Source: Pilatotrama ljubarskyi (lineage: Eukaryota; Basidiomycota; Agaricomycetes; Polyporales; Polyporaceae). From it: a stretch of 64,000 nucleotides of DNA. Positions 32,990 through 47,077 of the stretch are shown one piece after another. Location of the stretch: positions 1 to 64,000 of the forward strand of contig MU277683.1 of NCBI GenBank assembly GCA_022385805.1, given 5' to 3'. Both the position numbers and the translations under genes were made by a program. Under the pieces are notes generated by a model that was not told the DNA's origin, made no database searches, and was given only the letters and a program-made list of their open reading frames with translations. How positions within the stretch are numbered: position 1 is the first letter of the stretch; every line of letters begins with the position of its first letter.

Positions 32990-35328
32990 CCGTCGGCCCT
33001 ACCTCCTTGACACCCCTCGATGGCGATGGTCCGTCCTCATCCCGTTTCACAAGCCAAGCACCTCCCCGGTCCTGCGATGGCGTACCTGCCCCCAGGCTAT
33101 CACGATCCCCGATTCCCCGGCCAACGTGTGCACGATACCTGCCTATCGCATTGCCCCGCGACATCTCTAGCTTCCCTTCCGAGCCTTCTCTGATCATCCT
33201 GCATGCGATCCCCAACGAACAATCAAACCTACCTACCCCAACTGTCACTGAAAAAGGATCCGTACTATTACTACTATTACTACTCCACATCCAGGCACAA
33301 CCGCGGCGATCTCTCGAGTGCGAGCGCGTCGTCGGGCCCCTGGTTAGGTATGCGCTATCCTAGTGTAGATTGTCATACGGTTCATACGCACGTAACTTAC
33401 GACTCGACACGGCTAAATCTGTTGTACATATACAGCCCATCGCATATGATATGTCGACCTGCATGGAACTTCACACCAATGCCTATTGAGTTCCCTGACG
33501 GGGCGGAACTAGGAACAGGAGAACCTGATAGTGAGCCTTCTCAGAAGAGATCGCAGTGCCAAGTTGAACATTCAGTCCACCAGGCCTTCGGAGACTCCGA
33601 AGGCTACTCTCTTCATAGATAGCACCCATGGCCAGCATCCATCACCGATGTTCCGACCTGGGGGAACGTGCTGCGACTGCCAGCCACTTCCTCACACGCC
33701 TCCTCAACTTCAGCACTGCTTTCCCTCGCTCCTTCCGCGGGCCCGCGTCAGGAGATAGAATGCCCGCATACGCCCTCGCCGAACAACGCAGGCCTATGTT
33801 TACACACCGCTCGGTCGTGCCGCATGCGCGCCGCTGCGCCCCGGCTCTAGATCTCACTACTAAGAGCGCGGCGACAAAAGGCTCCCGCACCGCAGGTCCG
33901 CAGCCGGGGAGGACCCGGGGGCCAGGGGACAACACTCTGGCACTTGTGCTGCAAGTGTTGAACGCCCAGTGCTGCGGTGAACGTACGTACACACAGGACG
34001 TGCGCACCCGCGAGGATGGCAGCGTGGCGCGTCGAAGTGATGTCGGGCTGTCACTGCCAGTCCACAGTCGCCCGTGGACCCTTGAAGATCGCAGAAGTCA
34101 ATATGGACTGATGCAGCGGTGTCGGGCAGTCGTCGAGCGCGAGCCATGGCCAAGGACCAGGCTGCTGCTCCAACAGCGTCCGCCGTCACGGTCGAGCGCG
34201 CGCTGCCCTGTCGGTCCGACTCGCGGTCGCCATCGCGCAGCAGCAGCAGCATCGCCATTCCTGTCAAGCAGCAGAACGAGAACAGCGCTCATATGCTGTA
34301 TGAAGCTGAACCGTGTTCGGGGAATTCGTAGCGGGATATCGATACTGATCTCGACGTCGACATCGACAGGCACCCGAGATGTGTGCGCACCTGGCGCCTC
34401 GCGCCTCAGCAGCACTGCTACTGCCCGAGCTGCGCACCCCGATCGGGGTGGGAGTCGGGGCCAGGGCTCGCTGGGGCCCGGGTATCTTGGGCGGACAGGC
34501 GGACGACAGATGCATCGTGAGATGCATGATTGAGTTGGCCCGCCGACCGACCCGCAGTCTGCGGACGGCTCAGCCGCTGAGGCTCGTCGGCAACGAATTC
34601 GGAACGAAGCGGATGGGGTGTGGGGATGGATGGATGCCGTGCACAGCCTGCAACTTGACACAACTTGACGGCTGCATGTGGTCCCTCTCGTGCGCATGGA
34701 CGAAGAAGATGGCAGGAGACGTAAGGAGCTCGGTTTGGCACACTCAGAGCGGATGTACGATGTTGTCGGAGTATGCCCTGGAAGCAAAGAGGAACAACGG
34801 CAATGAGACAAGGAGAAAGGCCACCGCTCACCGACGAGACAGCCGCACGACCATGACTCTCCGACACACCCCTCATCATGCGACGCCGCCGTCGAGACCG
34901 ACGCCCGTACATCCTGGAAACTTGTGTATGCAGACAGGCGCGGGGCCGACAGCGGTGGACCGCAGAGTAATACAACGGTCAAACTCAAACTTGCTCGAGA
35001 GTCGAGACTCCGACTGGCACCGACGCCGGACGGGTGTCGGGACGGAGCGCACAGCTTGTTCACACCCGGGCTGGCAACGGACGTTGAACTCCTGCCACTG
35101 ACACGCCCAACGACTCGCCACTGGCTGTGACGCCGGGCTGGAACGTCGGGCTTGCTGATTGAGGCACAGCCCGTCGGCTCGACGACCACCTGGGATATAT
35201 CAGTACACTACAGTACAATACATACACCGCTTGTCCGTGCATCTTCCATAGGGTGAGAAATAAGAGTAAACGGCATAAGAAAAACATCGAGCCACCCGCA
35301 CCGACCGCCAAAGTCCCGATCCGGGCAC
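32990..35328. other. 2.3-kb gap without a recognised gene
   Basis: The longest gene-poor stretch of the core region. Frames up to 363 codons occur on the minus strand but are Ser/Arg-rich with no domain and look like GC-driven open frames. It may hold the DSP 3' UTR, a noncoding RNA or decayed elements; nothing specific was seen. Confidence 0.4.
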
Positions 35329-36357
<1,029 letters not shown>

Positions 36358-36777
36358 GAAATGCGTATACTTCCTGAGTAACACTAGCTTGACGTCGGCG
36401 AGATAGGTAACTGCGGATGTTCGTGTAGCAGCTTAGTCCGAAGACGTCAGGTACGGAGCAAGCGGCGTGTGCAGGGCAAGTCCCAGATTCAGCGTGGACA
36501 GGAGGTCTCGCGAGTGTCGCCTCTGTTGTACTGTAGCAGCGAGCTTCGGATGTATGCAGAGGTTGCCGAGGGCTATGGTAGCGTTATGGTCGTTGTAGTC
36601 GTTGTGGTCGTTGACTCGTTGTGGTCGTGAGGCTTTGGCTCCGCGGGCCGTGGGGAGCGAGCGTCGGCGCCACTCTCCCACGTGGCACACTCGGAGCTAT
36701 CCGGGACTCGCTCTCTGCGTCTGCGTCGGCGAAGACGACAACAACCATCCAGCTCACCCAAAAAGCCGTCCGCCACC
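36358..36777. promoter_or_regulatory. bidirectional promoter Rab GTPase / ATP15
   Basis: 420 bp between divergent starts, containing a short GTTGTGGTCGTTG-type direct repeat at about 36588-36630. Confidence 0.45.
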
Positions 36778-37308
36778 ATGAGCAGTGCTACCTGGCGCAA
36801 CGTCTTCACGTACGTTCCCTTTCATTCCCATATGTTGTGCATGGGCTCGCAGGGCCTGTCATCAAGTCTATGTACTGTGGTGACTGACGCGATCCCCTTT
36901 GGCGCATACGATTCTGCAGGTACAACAAGTACACCCAGATCGCCGCGCGTGCCCTCCGTGCGTCTCTCAAGGAGGAGGAGCGTGTCGTCGCTGAGAAGCG
37001 TGGCATGACCATGCTGAGGTACCAGCGCTGGGAGAACGGCCAGGGTGGTCCTCAGGTGAGCAACACATGCCCGCTTGTCCTCAAAATCTTTGCTGACCAT
37101 GCCGCCTTGTCTTCCCGCGAATCGTCCGTCCACCTCATTGCCTGTCCGATCCTCCCCACCTTGGCTCGTTTGACGTCTCGCACCGCTTCACCTCGCGCCT
37201 CTGCTCCCCTACCCCTCGCCGGCGCTCCGCGTTCTCTGATCACAAATGCAGACCTACCTCGTCCCGCCGGCCGACGCGCCTGCGGCGAAGAAGTCGGCCG
37301 CCGTCTAG
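36778..37308 (+). CDS. ATP15: mitochondrial ATP synthase subunit epsilon (74 aa)
   Basis: Exons 36778-36809, 36920-37055 and 37252-37308 total 225 nt. The product MSSATWRNVFTYNKYTQIAA, continuing ALRASLKEEERV, matches the small fungal epsilon subunit pattern (W-R-x-A/N, Y-x-x-Y, A-A-x-A-x-R-x-S-L-K), which is part of the F1 central stalk. The protein is short and easily missed. The tail TYLVPPADAPAAKKSAAV is longer than in yeast. Confidence 0.88.
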
Positions 37309-38425
37309 ACAGACAGCATGTACTCGGAGATACGAATCTAGATGCTAACCACCCCTGCATCCAATGTTCATCCACCGCTACCTCCGCCGCGACCGATGTG
37401 ACGCGCAGCTCGATGGCGTCGCGCGTGGCTGAACCTCCGCTTTAGTAACGAGAGCAGGTTGCGTCAGAATACTCGCAATGCGCATCTTTTCAAGGAGCTT
37501 GCCTGGGGTCCAAAGACGGAACGAGCCTAAACGAGCATGATCATGCTGTGGGCGTCAGTGCCCCAAGTCCTGAGTGAGCTTTGCGTAGCACGTCCATAAT
37601 CTCGCTCTCGCTTGATTTCTACTTGTGAAAAGCGAACGAACTTCGAGTATGTAGCCTGTGCACTTGTCGGGCAGGAAATATAGCCGAGAGGACCGCCATG
37701 GTGGAGGGCACCTATGCGGTACCCGGGCCCTGTCTCTAGTACATAAGAAAAGGGAGGGAGGGTCGTGGCAACATTCGGACTTCCTCACCATCTACCACCT
37801 TGTTGATTCGTCTTTCGCTCGCCGAGGGAATCCCACTGGGAATACCTGTCCGACGGTCCAATTCCAGGAGCATCCGCTCCGGAACTTGGCCTCGCGCACC
37901 TCGCACCTGCATATCGTCCTCTATCGGTCCTCACAATAACGCTTCTCCCGCTGTCACCATGCACCGCGACATTGAATTCCACGACAACGCCGGGCCTATC
38001 GAGGCTAGCTCCGTGTGATCGCAGCGCACACGCCGCAAACAGGCTGCAGGGCCCGCGACGGTGCAATGTCGAGCATGGCGGACGGGGCCGCTTCGCGAGA
38101 TCCGCATGGCCGACGTCGTTAGATTGGCGCGCGCGCGCTGTGGGCGCAGAATCGCCACCGCACGTGGGCGGGGTGTACATATATGGGCGGGGCTTGCTTA
38201 CGTAGGCCAAGGACCCAAATCTCCTCGCCTCGGGCCCGTCGCCAGTCCTCTCTTCACCGCTCGCTTTCTCCAGCCTCTTCGCCCCTCTCGCCGCCGTCTC
38301 GCCCGACCCGTCTCGTACGTCTCTCTCGCGGGCCTTGTCCGCCCTCGTGCTGTTGGCGGTCACTCACGCGCGTTGTGCACCCCTTTGCTCTCCTTACCGC
38401 AGCCCCACCGAAAACTTCTGTAAAA
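37309..38425. other. 1.1-kb gap, long pyrimidine-rich leader of GIS2
   Basis: No coding signature. From about 38220 to 38420 the plus strand is rich in CT tracts (for example CTCTCGCCGCCGTCTCGCCC), as in promoters of highly expressed fungal genes. Confidence 0.4.
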
Positions 38426-39363
38426 ATGGCTGCTCGCGGGTGCTTCAACTGTGGCGGATGTGGGTTGCTTTCTGTCTTCGATCATCACTCGGTCCGCGTG
38501 CGACACGCTTCTGGGTGTACCGATCGTCTTTCAGTACACTTGCTGACGCGATTTTTCAGTCGGCCACCAGGCTGCCAACTGCCCGAAGGCCGGTACTCCC
38601 ACTTGGTATGTCCCCAGTCTGGATGTTCTGTCGTACTCTGACTGATCGCCTCCTACAGCTACAACTGTGGCCAAGAGGGTCACGTCTCGCGCGACTGCAC
38701 CGCCGAGACGAAGGCGAAGACCTGTTATAAGTGCGGCCAAGAGGGTCACATCGTAAGTGCCGTTATCCCTTCTTTTCCAATCGTTCCTCACCTTCTATTT
38801 AGTCTCGAGAGTGCCCGGAGAACGCCAACGCCACCTCGGGAAACTTCTCCTCTTTCAACAGCAGTGGCAACTCTGGCACGGAGTGCTACCGCTGCGGTAA
38901 AGTAGGTCACATCGCCCGTGCGTGTCCCGAGGCCCCCGGCGGCGCTGGTGGCTACAGCGGCGGCGGCGGATTCGGCAGCTTCGGTGGACAGCAGAGGACT
39001 TGGTGAGTGGAGACGGTATTATGCGCATACATTGTTCGACTTACCGCTTCCCAGCTACACCTGCGGTGGCGTTGGCCACTTGTCCCGGGACTGCGTCCAG
39101 GGCTCGAAATGCTACAACTGCAGCGGCTTCGTAAGTCCTTTGACTATGATAGTTCCGCCATCATCATCTGACCCTTTGCGTGCAGGGACACATTTCCAAG
39201 GACTGCCCTCAGCCACAGCGTCGTGCGTGCTACAGTTGCGGCAGCGAAGGGTAGGTGCATCTCCCCCAATTTGCGCATACACATGCTCACGTCCTGATGC
39301 AGGCACATCTCGCGCGATTGCCCCAACAACGCCCAGACTGCGGCTGCTGCTGAGGGGGCGTAG
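38426..39363 (+). CDS. GIS2: seven-knuckle CCHC zinc-finger protein, CNBP/Gis2 type
   Basis: Six or more short exons are interrupted inside or between knuckles (first exon 38426-38459). Seven C-x2-C-x4-H-x4-C motifs follow: [84 protein letters not shown] and [15 protein letters not shown] Gly/Ser-rich linker ([17 protein letters not shown]) lies between the fourth and fifth. Seven knuckles is the number in yeast Gis2 and human CNBP, cytoplasmic RNA-binding proteins that promote translation and enter stress granules. Confidence 0.93.
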
Positions 39364-39768
39364 GTCGTCTTAGCTGTATCCTCCGTGTATCTCTTGCTGT
39401 CCCCGTCTCTGTCTCTTGTTTTGCGCCATGTTGTTCGAGATCGTGTACTACTGCCAGTGCTGCGAGTGAATGATAGCGTATCGGGTCTCGGCGTCGCTAG
39501 CGTGGTGTGGTCGAGTGTGCGGCGCGTCGGAACGCAATTTGGAATGAGATGGTGATGGGCAGCCGGCGAGACCGTCAGTGAGGCCGTCGCAGTCGGTGTC
39601 GAGGTCGCTCTGGGCTGCCTGCTCGGAGCGGAGGAAGCCGTGCCGCCCAGCGCCGGCCAATTGGGCGTTGCCTTTTCGTGTCGTCAACCGGGCGCCTAAT
39701 CCCCTGTCGCCCGCGTCCACGCCCTTCGCTCTCTCTCTCTCTCCGCCCTCTCACTGCCCGTAGCCCCC
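39364..39768. other. intergenic, GIS2 terminator and COX promoter
   Basis: 405 bp between two plus-strand genes. A CTCTCTCTCTCT run at about 39729-39742 just before the COX start suggests a pyrimidine-rich core promoter. Confidence 0.4.
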
Positions 39769-40493
39769 ATGCAAGCACTCCGCCTGGCGCGTCCTCGTCT
39801 CCCCCTCCGCCCCGCATCCCGCGCGTTTGCGGCGGCCGCGAGCTCCTCGCCGTCCGCGTCGGCCTCCGCCGCGTCGACATCGTCCGCCCAGCCCGTCATC
39901 CCTCTCTCCAACGTCGAGGCGATGTGGGAGCGCCTCTCCGCGGACGAGCAGGCCGTCATCCACCAGCAGCTCGAGGAGATCCAGAAGCGCGACTGGAAGA
40001 CCCTCTCCGTCGACGAAAAGAAGGCCGGTACGTGTCCCCGTGCCCGCCCGTCGAGCCGGCGAGCGATTTTTGCTGACTCGCCCGGCCGCACCTGCGATAG
40101 CGTACTACGTCGCGTTCGGCCCCCACGGTCCTCGTGCTCCCGTTGACCCACCCAACGCTGGCGTGAAGATCGTTCTCGGCGTCACCGCCCTCGTTGCCTC
40201 TGCCGGCGCATTGTACTTCGCTATCCGCTCTACTGGTGCGTCTACGAGCGTGAGATACGTCATAGCATGTAGAGTGAACATCTTGTCGCAGCTCCTGCGC
40301 CCCCGAGGACTCTCAGCAAGGAGTGGGAGGAGGCAGAAAACGAGCGTGCCCTCGAGCTCAAGATCAACCCTATCTCAGGTACGCGCTCTGGCTCGCTGCA
40401 CAGTCGTGCCCTCTCCGACCTCGGCCTTCCTCCTCTCCGCCAGGTGTCTCTTCGGAAGGCTACAAGGGCCCCGGTTTTGTCACGCACAAGTGA
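39769..40493 (+). CDS. COX5: cytochrome c oxidase subunit IV (yeast Cox5) (176 aa)
   Basis: Exons 39769-40027, 40101-40235, 40292-40378 and 40444-40493 sum to 531 nt. The first 30-40 residues are Arg/Ala/Ser-rich (MQALRLARPRLPLRPASRAF), a mitochondrial targeting signal. The mature part has LSADEQAVIHQQLEEIQKRD, WKTLSVDEKKAAYYVAFGPHG, one membrane span (VLGVTALVASAGALYFAI) and a tail ending in KGPGFVTHK. This is the usual layout of the nuclear-encoded COX IV/Cox5 subunit of the inner membrane. Confidence 0.92.
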
Positions 40494-40861
40494 ATGCGTG
40501 TCCTGTCGCTCGAGTTTCACTAGAGGGAGCGAGCCCCGTCATCGCCCGCCGGTCGCTCGTGGAATGGAGAGGACACTACGCATCGCGTCGACCGCCGTGT
40601 CGGACGTCGTTAGTTACAACAATAGTAATCTCCTGTTATATTCCTGCTTCCTCAACCAACTTGAAGTGCAGTTGCATGCTCCAAAGGCTTCTAGGAGTCT
40701 TCGCTTCGTCTGTCTTAGGAGGCCTCCATAGCGGACCTCCGTCGCTCACGTGAATGGACGAGGCGCATCAATGCGTCATCAATCAGTCATCGCACGGGCT
40801 GAGTCTCGCGAAAGACGACTGGAGAAAAGGGCTGACCAGTCAAAGTAGTCCATCATCGTAT
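40494..40861. other. convergent 3' region COX5 / RPN8
   Basis: 368 bp between two stop codons facing each other. Nothing coding seen. Confidence 0.5.
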
Positions 40862-42098
40862 CTACAAGCCCTTGTCCTCGCTGCTGGTCTTACTACTCGA
40901 GTCCTTCTCACCCTTCTCCTTTTCGTCACCCTTGGCACCCTTGCCCTTCTCCTTCTCCTTCTCGCTCTTGCTCTCTTCGAGCTCTGCCCTTCCGATGGAT
41001 GCCTTGTTGTCTACGAGCGCGTGCAATGCAATCACTGCCCGCAGCAAGCTACTGAGGTAGACCACGAGCATTTCGTCGTTAGTCGTTGTTGCGAAGCTCT
41101 GCGTGAGCTCCTGGTCGTTCAGGTCGGGTAGGAGGTTGAGGGCGTCTTGGAGGTGGTACGAGATTTGGTGGTTGAGAGGCATCTTCCCTGATGCGACGTC
41201 GACGAGGTATGATTGGATGTCGCCGAGACGGGACTGCAGTCCTCGTAGAGAGGCGAGCTGCTCAGCGACGCGTGTCGCGAGAGTGGTAGTCGTTGAGTCC
41301 TTGATGTCGCGCAGGAGGTGCTCGACACCAATCTCCTCCGCCTCTTCTGCCTCGATCGCTGAAGGGACGTGGAGGAACGTCTTTCGCGTTTCCGTGCCAT
41401 CCTGTAGCAGAATGATGAGCCACATGACTCGAAGGGCATGTTATGGCAAAACTCTGTAGACGTACATCCTTGATCTCTTCCACAGCAAAGTAGGCGTCCG
41501 TCGGGATGCCAACCGTCTGTGGTCGTACGTCCACGATGACCATGACGGGGCGCGCAATATATCTCTTGAGGAGGTCGTTGATCTCCTGGTCGGACGCACG
41601 CAACTTAGGACCAGTGTGGTACCAACCAATCATCCGTTCCCGTGCTATGGATTAGGGCGACGAGCGTGAGCCCAGCGGCGCGATGGAGGAGGTCGGAAAC
41701 TTACGGACCGTTAACCTTCTTGAACATCTCCCACATGCCGTCGATGTAGTTGTGGTCGAGGAACCACGTCTTCGTGTCTTTCTCGTCCTCCTCGAAGGGA
41801 ATGCCGAACGAGTTCGCGACGTTGATGGTGGTGCCGTTGTCCTGTCCTAGCAGGATGCCGACGACGCGCTTGCTGGAGCCTCGGGGTACAGAGCGGGCAT
41901 GGTGATCCGCTACCGACAGGAGTACGAGAGGATGGACGACTGGAGGCGCGAAAGCGGATGAGCATCACCCTTGCACGCTGTGTGCGGCGTACGAGCGTAC
42001 CGACGGTGGTATTTGAGAGCGCTGAGAGCTGAGAGAGGTCAGCAAAGTTCGCCAAACGCTATGCTCGTGCTCACTTGTTCTGTTGTTGTTGCGACCAT
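40862..42098 (-). CDS. RPN8: 26S proteasome regulatory subunit RPN8 (333 aa)
   Basis: Exons 42098-42075, 42028-42001, 41939-41709, 41644-41466 and 41401-40862 sum to 1002 nt. The MPN domain reads [77 protein letters not shown] and [15 protein letters not shown]. The JAMM zinc motif (H-x-H-x10-D) is absent, as expected of the inactive partner of Rpn11. The second half has [35 protein letters not shown] and [20 protein letters not shown], ending in a Lys/Glu/Ser-rich tail. The donor at the end of exon 3 (G|GTCCGT) is non-consensus, but it is the only one that gives the conserved [12 protein letters not shown]. Confidence 0.95.
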
Positions 42099-43654
42099 GG
42101 CGGCAAAGTAGGAGTTACGGAGGGGGAGAGGCAAGAGGCGGAGTAGGTGGCTGAAGGACTTCGACGCGTGTACCTCCCCGCATACGCGTCCTGCTCTGTT
42201 TGCACGTGTTGTCCAACGTCTCCAACGCGCCCCGAAATGGTACACATCCTCACCTCCCGCCACGGCGCCTGTCTAGGCTTGTCATTGAATCTTCAAGAAC
42301 TTTGTTGCCTTTTCGTCTATCTGCTGCGGCCACGGTTCGCCTGGAGGATGATGGAACGAGCTCTCTGAGACTATACTGCTGCACGGCACATGTTCCGAGG
42401 CCATTTATCATGTTGTGTGGCATCGGTTCAGGACGGAGTGCCCCAGCCCTTCCATGACGTGGTCGTACACCTGCGGGCAACGCAGAGAGGCTTAACAGAA
42501 AGCAAGATCATGCAGACATCTTGCATTACCTCAAGCCGCACAACTCATCGATGTTATTAACGTTCAGGCCGTCTGCCTGGATCAAGCAATGCCAGCACCG
42601 TAGTCTACTCGTGAGAAGCGACAAGACGATCCCCAGTGGCACTGCGAGGTAGTCCCTTGTCGGACGTTGGGGATTCTTTTGCATGCCCGTGAACCGACGG
42701 TGCATCTAGTGAGTCACCGTGCCGCACGCCCCGACCCATTGGGACATAGCACGCTGAGCATCACTTGGTAGCTTCGGACGTCGATCTAAGCAAGCGGTCC
42801 TCCCTTACCACCTTTTGCATATCCTGTCTATCTTATTTTTTCAGAGCAGGCCACTGTATGCCGCACCTTCGATTTCCTGCGAGAGAGAACGATGTCTCTG
42901 CTCCTGGTCCATGGGTTCTCCTAATTAGGATGGGCGCGCGGCAGATCCTATTACACCGTAGGCGAGGCTTTGCACCCCATGAACGGGAGGTTCGCTCCCT
43001 GTGTCTCCTGCAAAATATCCTACTGACATGTTCGACGACCTCAGGCCTGTTATCCCGGGTGGCATCGTGAGCGCCGTCCTCGTCGAGTGGCACCGCGGCA
43101 TGCAGTGGTGTTACTGAGCACTACCGCTGGCCAGACGTTATCAGGATACGACATCGATCAGCCAGCGCCACGGTCGCGACATAATGGTCGACTACAAGGA
43201 CCAGGTCTTCCAGTGGGACATCACTTACAGGAGGCAGTTCCTGAGCCACCCACCCTCGTGCTCGCGGCACAACTGCGGCGTACACGTGGCGGCGGTCTCA
43301 ACGAGGTCGAATTCGGAGGACAATGCAAATAACTGGTGGCACCCAACTCCGCTGCTCGTGATTGGCGGACGAGATCATACCCCTTCAAGCGCGGGACAAT
43401 GGACTGACGCTCTAGGATGGGGAGAGACCCGTAGACCGCGCGGCAAGACCCCGAGACCGTATGCGATCAACGATAAAATGCGCACAGATGAGAGCGACCG
43501 CACTCCAGGGCTTCCTTGGATCCCCTCCTCATCAATTCCCCCACTCAATCCCGACTTGCAAGGCGAGTAGTCACTGTCAGCACAACATATGTGTAGCTGA
43601 ACATCTGTAGGCAGACTTTGTCCCCGCGCAATACCCCTAACCCCTCGACGGTCC
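42099..43654. other. 1.55-kb gap with no gene recognised
   Basis: RPN8 promoter followed by AT-richer DNA. A weak frame at 43184-43570 (plus strand, 128 codons) has no family signature. It may contain decayed F-box or mobile sequence, but none is identifiable. Confidence 0.35.
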
Positions 43655-45393
43655 ATGTCTCGGCGTGCGCAGACGCAGCGCAAGATGGCGCATAAGCTAA
43701 GGAAGACCGGCACTAGCAGACGTCCGCATCCCCATCCGGTATCCATCTCCACCTTGCCTTTCGAGATCCTAGCCTACATCTTCATTGTCATTCGAAATAC
43801 CGCGACTTCGCAGTCGCATTGGGTCCGCCTCGCCTGGGTCTGTGGGTACTGGCGCGCGGTCGCCCTGCAAACTCACCTCTTATGGACCAACTTGTCGTTC
43901 TCCCACCTCCGCGACCTCGATTTCGTGGCCATTCTTCTGCGTCGGGCGGACGGGCTGGATCTGGAACTTACGGTGGATACCACGACATCCGACATCCCAA
44001 TGGCCATAGCCCCTTTCCTGGATCATCTCCACCAGCTTCGCTCGCTCTCATTGACATTCCTCCACGATCAAACTCAAGCCGTCCAGGACACCCTCAACAT
44101 ATCGTTGCCGCGGCTGGTTACGCTCGCCGTTCGAGCTGTCTACCCCGCAGGAACCGAGGACGACGCTGAAGGCGGCGTTGCGCAGCTGTTCATTGATCCC
44201 ACCGCAATCCCCGCTCTACGTAACCTGCACATCACCAGCCTGAGAATCGACGCGCCTCAGTCTGTCTTCTCCGGGTTGGTGGGCCTGGAACTCAGCCGCA
44301 TCCAGGGCGAGAGGTTTTCCCCACTCATAGACTGGGTGATCGACATCCTCGAGGCCTGCGGACCTACCCTCCAACACCTGACAATCCGATCCGTAGAATA
44401 TTGGGGTACAATCTGGGTCGGCACGCAGCACCTCCCGCGATCTCTTCTTCCATTCCCTCGACTCCGGACCCTCAAGATGAGGGGTACCGCGCCTGGTTAC
44501 TCATCCTCGCTGGCGAGGTTCCGCCTCCCCGACACGACCTCCTTCGACCTCAGCCTCTTGTGGACTTACGTCGATGACCGTTGGGCCGCCTTCACCGACG
44601 TGCTCTTCCCGTACCGTCGCGCGGACAGAGACGCGGCTCTTCCTATTCTTCTCAGGACCCGCAGGCTGTGTGTGCAAGCTGGGAAGAGCTTTTACCTCAC
44701 CGGACGGGCCGAGAACACAGAGGAACCATTATGGACGGCGACGGCCAACCTCAAAGACCTACCCAGACAAGGCTCGATCGACATGTTCCCCAACATGATC
44801 GTCGATCTGTCAAGCCTTTTGCAGCGCGATTCGGTCGTCGAATACGAGTGTCACTTCGCGCCATACTTTCCCACGTACGAGCCGTGGCCCAGGATTATCG
44901 GCGCCTTCCGCGACATCCGAAAGTTCACGTTTGGCGGGACACGCACGGTCAAGGAAGCACTCGAGGAGCTGGTAGGCTGCCGCGCAGGCCTTCCTAACCT
45001 CCAGGAGATGACACTCTGCATTCCCGAGGTCGCGGACTCGACGGTGAAGGCCCTGGTAGAGTGTAAAAAGCTCAAGCTGCGGCGTGGAGAGGCCGTCATT
45101 CCTGGAGTCGTGACCTTCCGTCTACCCCAGCGCTTGGCTCAGTGCAGGGCGACTCGCGCTACGATCGAGAAGCTCAGGATAAGATTGGTCAGGTTCATAC
45201 GACTGGAGGTATGCTATCTCGATTGCGATTTTTGTCAGCAGCTCCCAAAGCGAGTGCCGCCGCGGCGGTCGCTGAGAGGTACGTGACCGCCTGAGGCTGC
45301 GCAAGGCTCTTCTGACGGGGGTTTTTAGCCCAGGGCGAAGAAGTCGACAATACGCCCGCGCACAGCACGTTGTCCGTCGATGGCCTTGATTGA
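43655..45393 (+). CDS. F-box protein, tandem copy A (562 aa)
   Basis: Exons 43655-45278 and 45329-45393 (phase-1 intron of 50 nt, GTACGT donor, TTTTTAG acceptor). The F-box reads ISTLPFEILAYIFIVIRN, then HWVRLAWVCGYWRAVALQTHLLW with its WxxI/L..LW ending, typical of Agaricomycete F-box genes. It is followed by leucine-rich-repeat-like segments (LRSLSLTFLHD, ALRNLHITSLRI, LQHLTIRSVEYWG). Near the end are CYLDCDFCQQLP and a short charged tail. The likely role is a substrate receptor of an SCF E3 ligase. A related gene follows at 47078 on the same strand. Confidence 0.8.
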
Positions 45394-47077
45394 TGGACAG
45401 CTCCTTGAATTGATGTCTCAATGGCCTCCCACCCCCCACCCGCTTTTTCCTACGACTTTGAGAATATGTATCAGTAAACCCCATACGGGCAATGAACATG
45501 CGAAGCGTGCGACTATCGAAATGGTCTACTTACTTGAGTAAGTACAAGGTGCGGCCGTCGCTCCGCTCCCAGCCCTCGTGAAATCTGAGAACAGAAAAGG
45601 CTTCAGGCCTGGTTCATGCGCTCGCACTCCCGTTATAAGAGAGTCTTAGAGAGACGTCGCAGGCCACGTGGGGACAGAGGCATGGACCACCCTGCTCGAG
45701 GACCAAACATATCCAAACGAAAGCCGGGAGGAATTGTAATAACACGGTTTATCGATGTGTCAACTTGAACTCCTCGACGCATGACATGTACCATGAAAGA
45801 ACATCTCTATCTATTGGTGCCAGTGTATTGGCGGCTACGTGCAATCAAAGCTCGACTCACGGAGCGGCACTGTATTCGTGTTGTCTCTGTACTCTCAGAC
45901 GTGCCAGTGACTCGGAACTTCGAAATCAGGCTGACACCCAGCGCTTATACGACTTATTTGCCACTGTTTCGTCCTGTTGTCCGCACAAGGCTGTCGTGAC
46001 TCGTGTCATCGCTGGCAGGGGGCGCGAGACGTCTGGACAGGTCAAACAGATATATAGGTCTCGTTCTATCACGCAGATGCGGCTATGTTACCGGTTTGAA
46101 TCTTCTTGGCCGTAATGTAGCGTCAGAGAAGGAGGTGAGTCGGATTCAGTGCGCCGACCGCGACGTCTAAATGCCAGGCATCGGCTTAGTCTGGCTCTGC
46201 AGTCTAGACCGAGTACAACGCAATTGCATGGCAAGAATACCACATGAATCTTGCCCCAGGATATCCGCGGTCCAATATGGGTCTGGCCTCTCTGAGCGAT
46301 ATCTGTGCGTGAAGGAGCTCCAGTACAAAGACCCCGGCGTCTACAGATATCTTACAATGCACGTACAGCGATGTCATGACATCCTGAACGCCTATGCCTT
46401 GAAGCGCTTAAATTGGTGGATGGTCTAGTAGCTTTTTATGTCTATCTTGAAGTCAAATGACTGACCGTTCATGTTTGATCACCTTCGTTTTCTCTACGCA
46501 AATCTAGCTCAGGCTGAGGATCGTCGGCTGGCCGTGGACTGGACCCTGTAGGTAAGTACCCAGGTGTCCCCATCACTGGAGCTCACCTTTCAGCCCCTCC
46601 ACAGCATGATATCGCGAGAGAAGTGCACTGTCGCCTCCCGGCTTGGATGTACACCAGTGCTTGTCCCTCAACTGCATGCCTCGTCTAGGGAGCTGCGACT
46701 TCGCATTTATGACCTCAGGTCTCTCGAGCACCTTTAACCAAACCGTTACCATCGCGTTGCCCCTGGTGAAGCGGTCCGTTCATAACCTGGCGGTGATCTA
46801 GAGGGCGGAGATGGCGAACGAGCGCTCAAGAGGGTGTGCCCGGGCACGCGGACTGCAAGCGCTCAGGTTTAGCCACCCTCGAGCCATTTAGCCAGGTGAA
46901 CAGCTCACGCAGGCTAATCTCCAACCGCCACCAAACACCGGAGAGCTACCTCTGCACTCATGGTTGGGTTTCTGCCGCACTACACATACACGACCTCCCC
47001 TCTCGTATTTGGTGAGAATCAACGTGTTGTGCAGCAACAACACTCTTCCTGACCAATCCTTCCCAGCACCTAGAGCC
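45394..47077. other. 1.7-kb gap between tandem F-box genes
   Basis: No continuous coding signal. Short frames at 46171-46428 and 46600-46740 have splice-like ends (GTAAGT at 46553) but no recognised family. They may be decayed remains of a third copy or of a mobile element. Confidence 0.35.

Noticed and set aside
34098..35189. 363-codon minus-strand open frame
   Set aside because: Ser/Arg/Cys-rich composition, no domain, overlaps other equally open frames; looks like a GC-driven chance frame.
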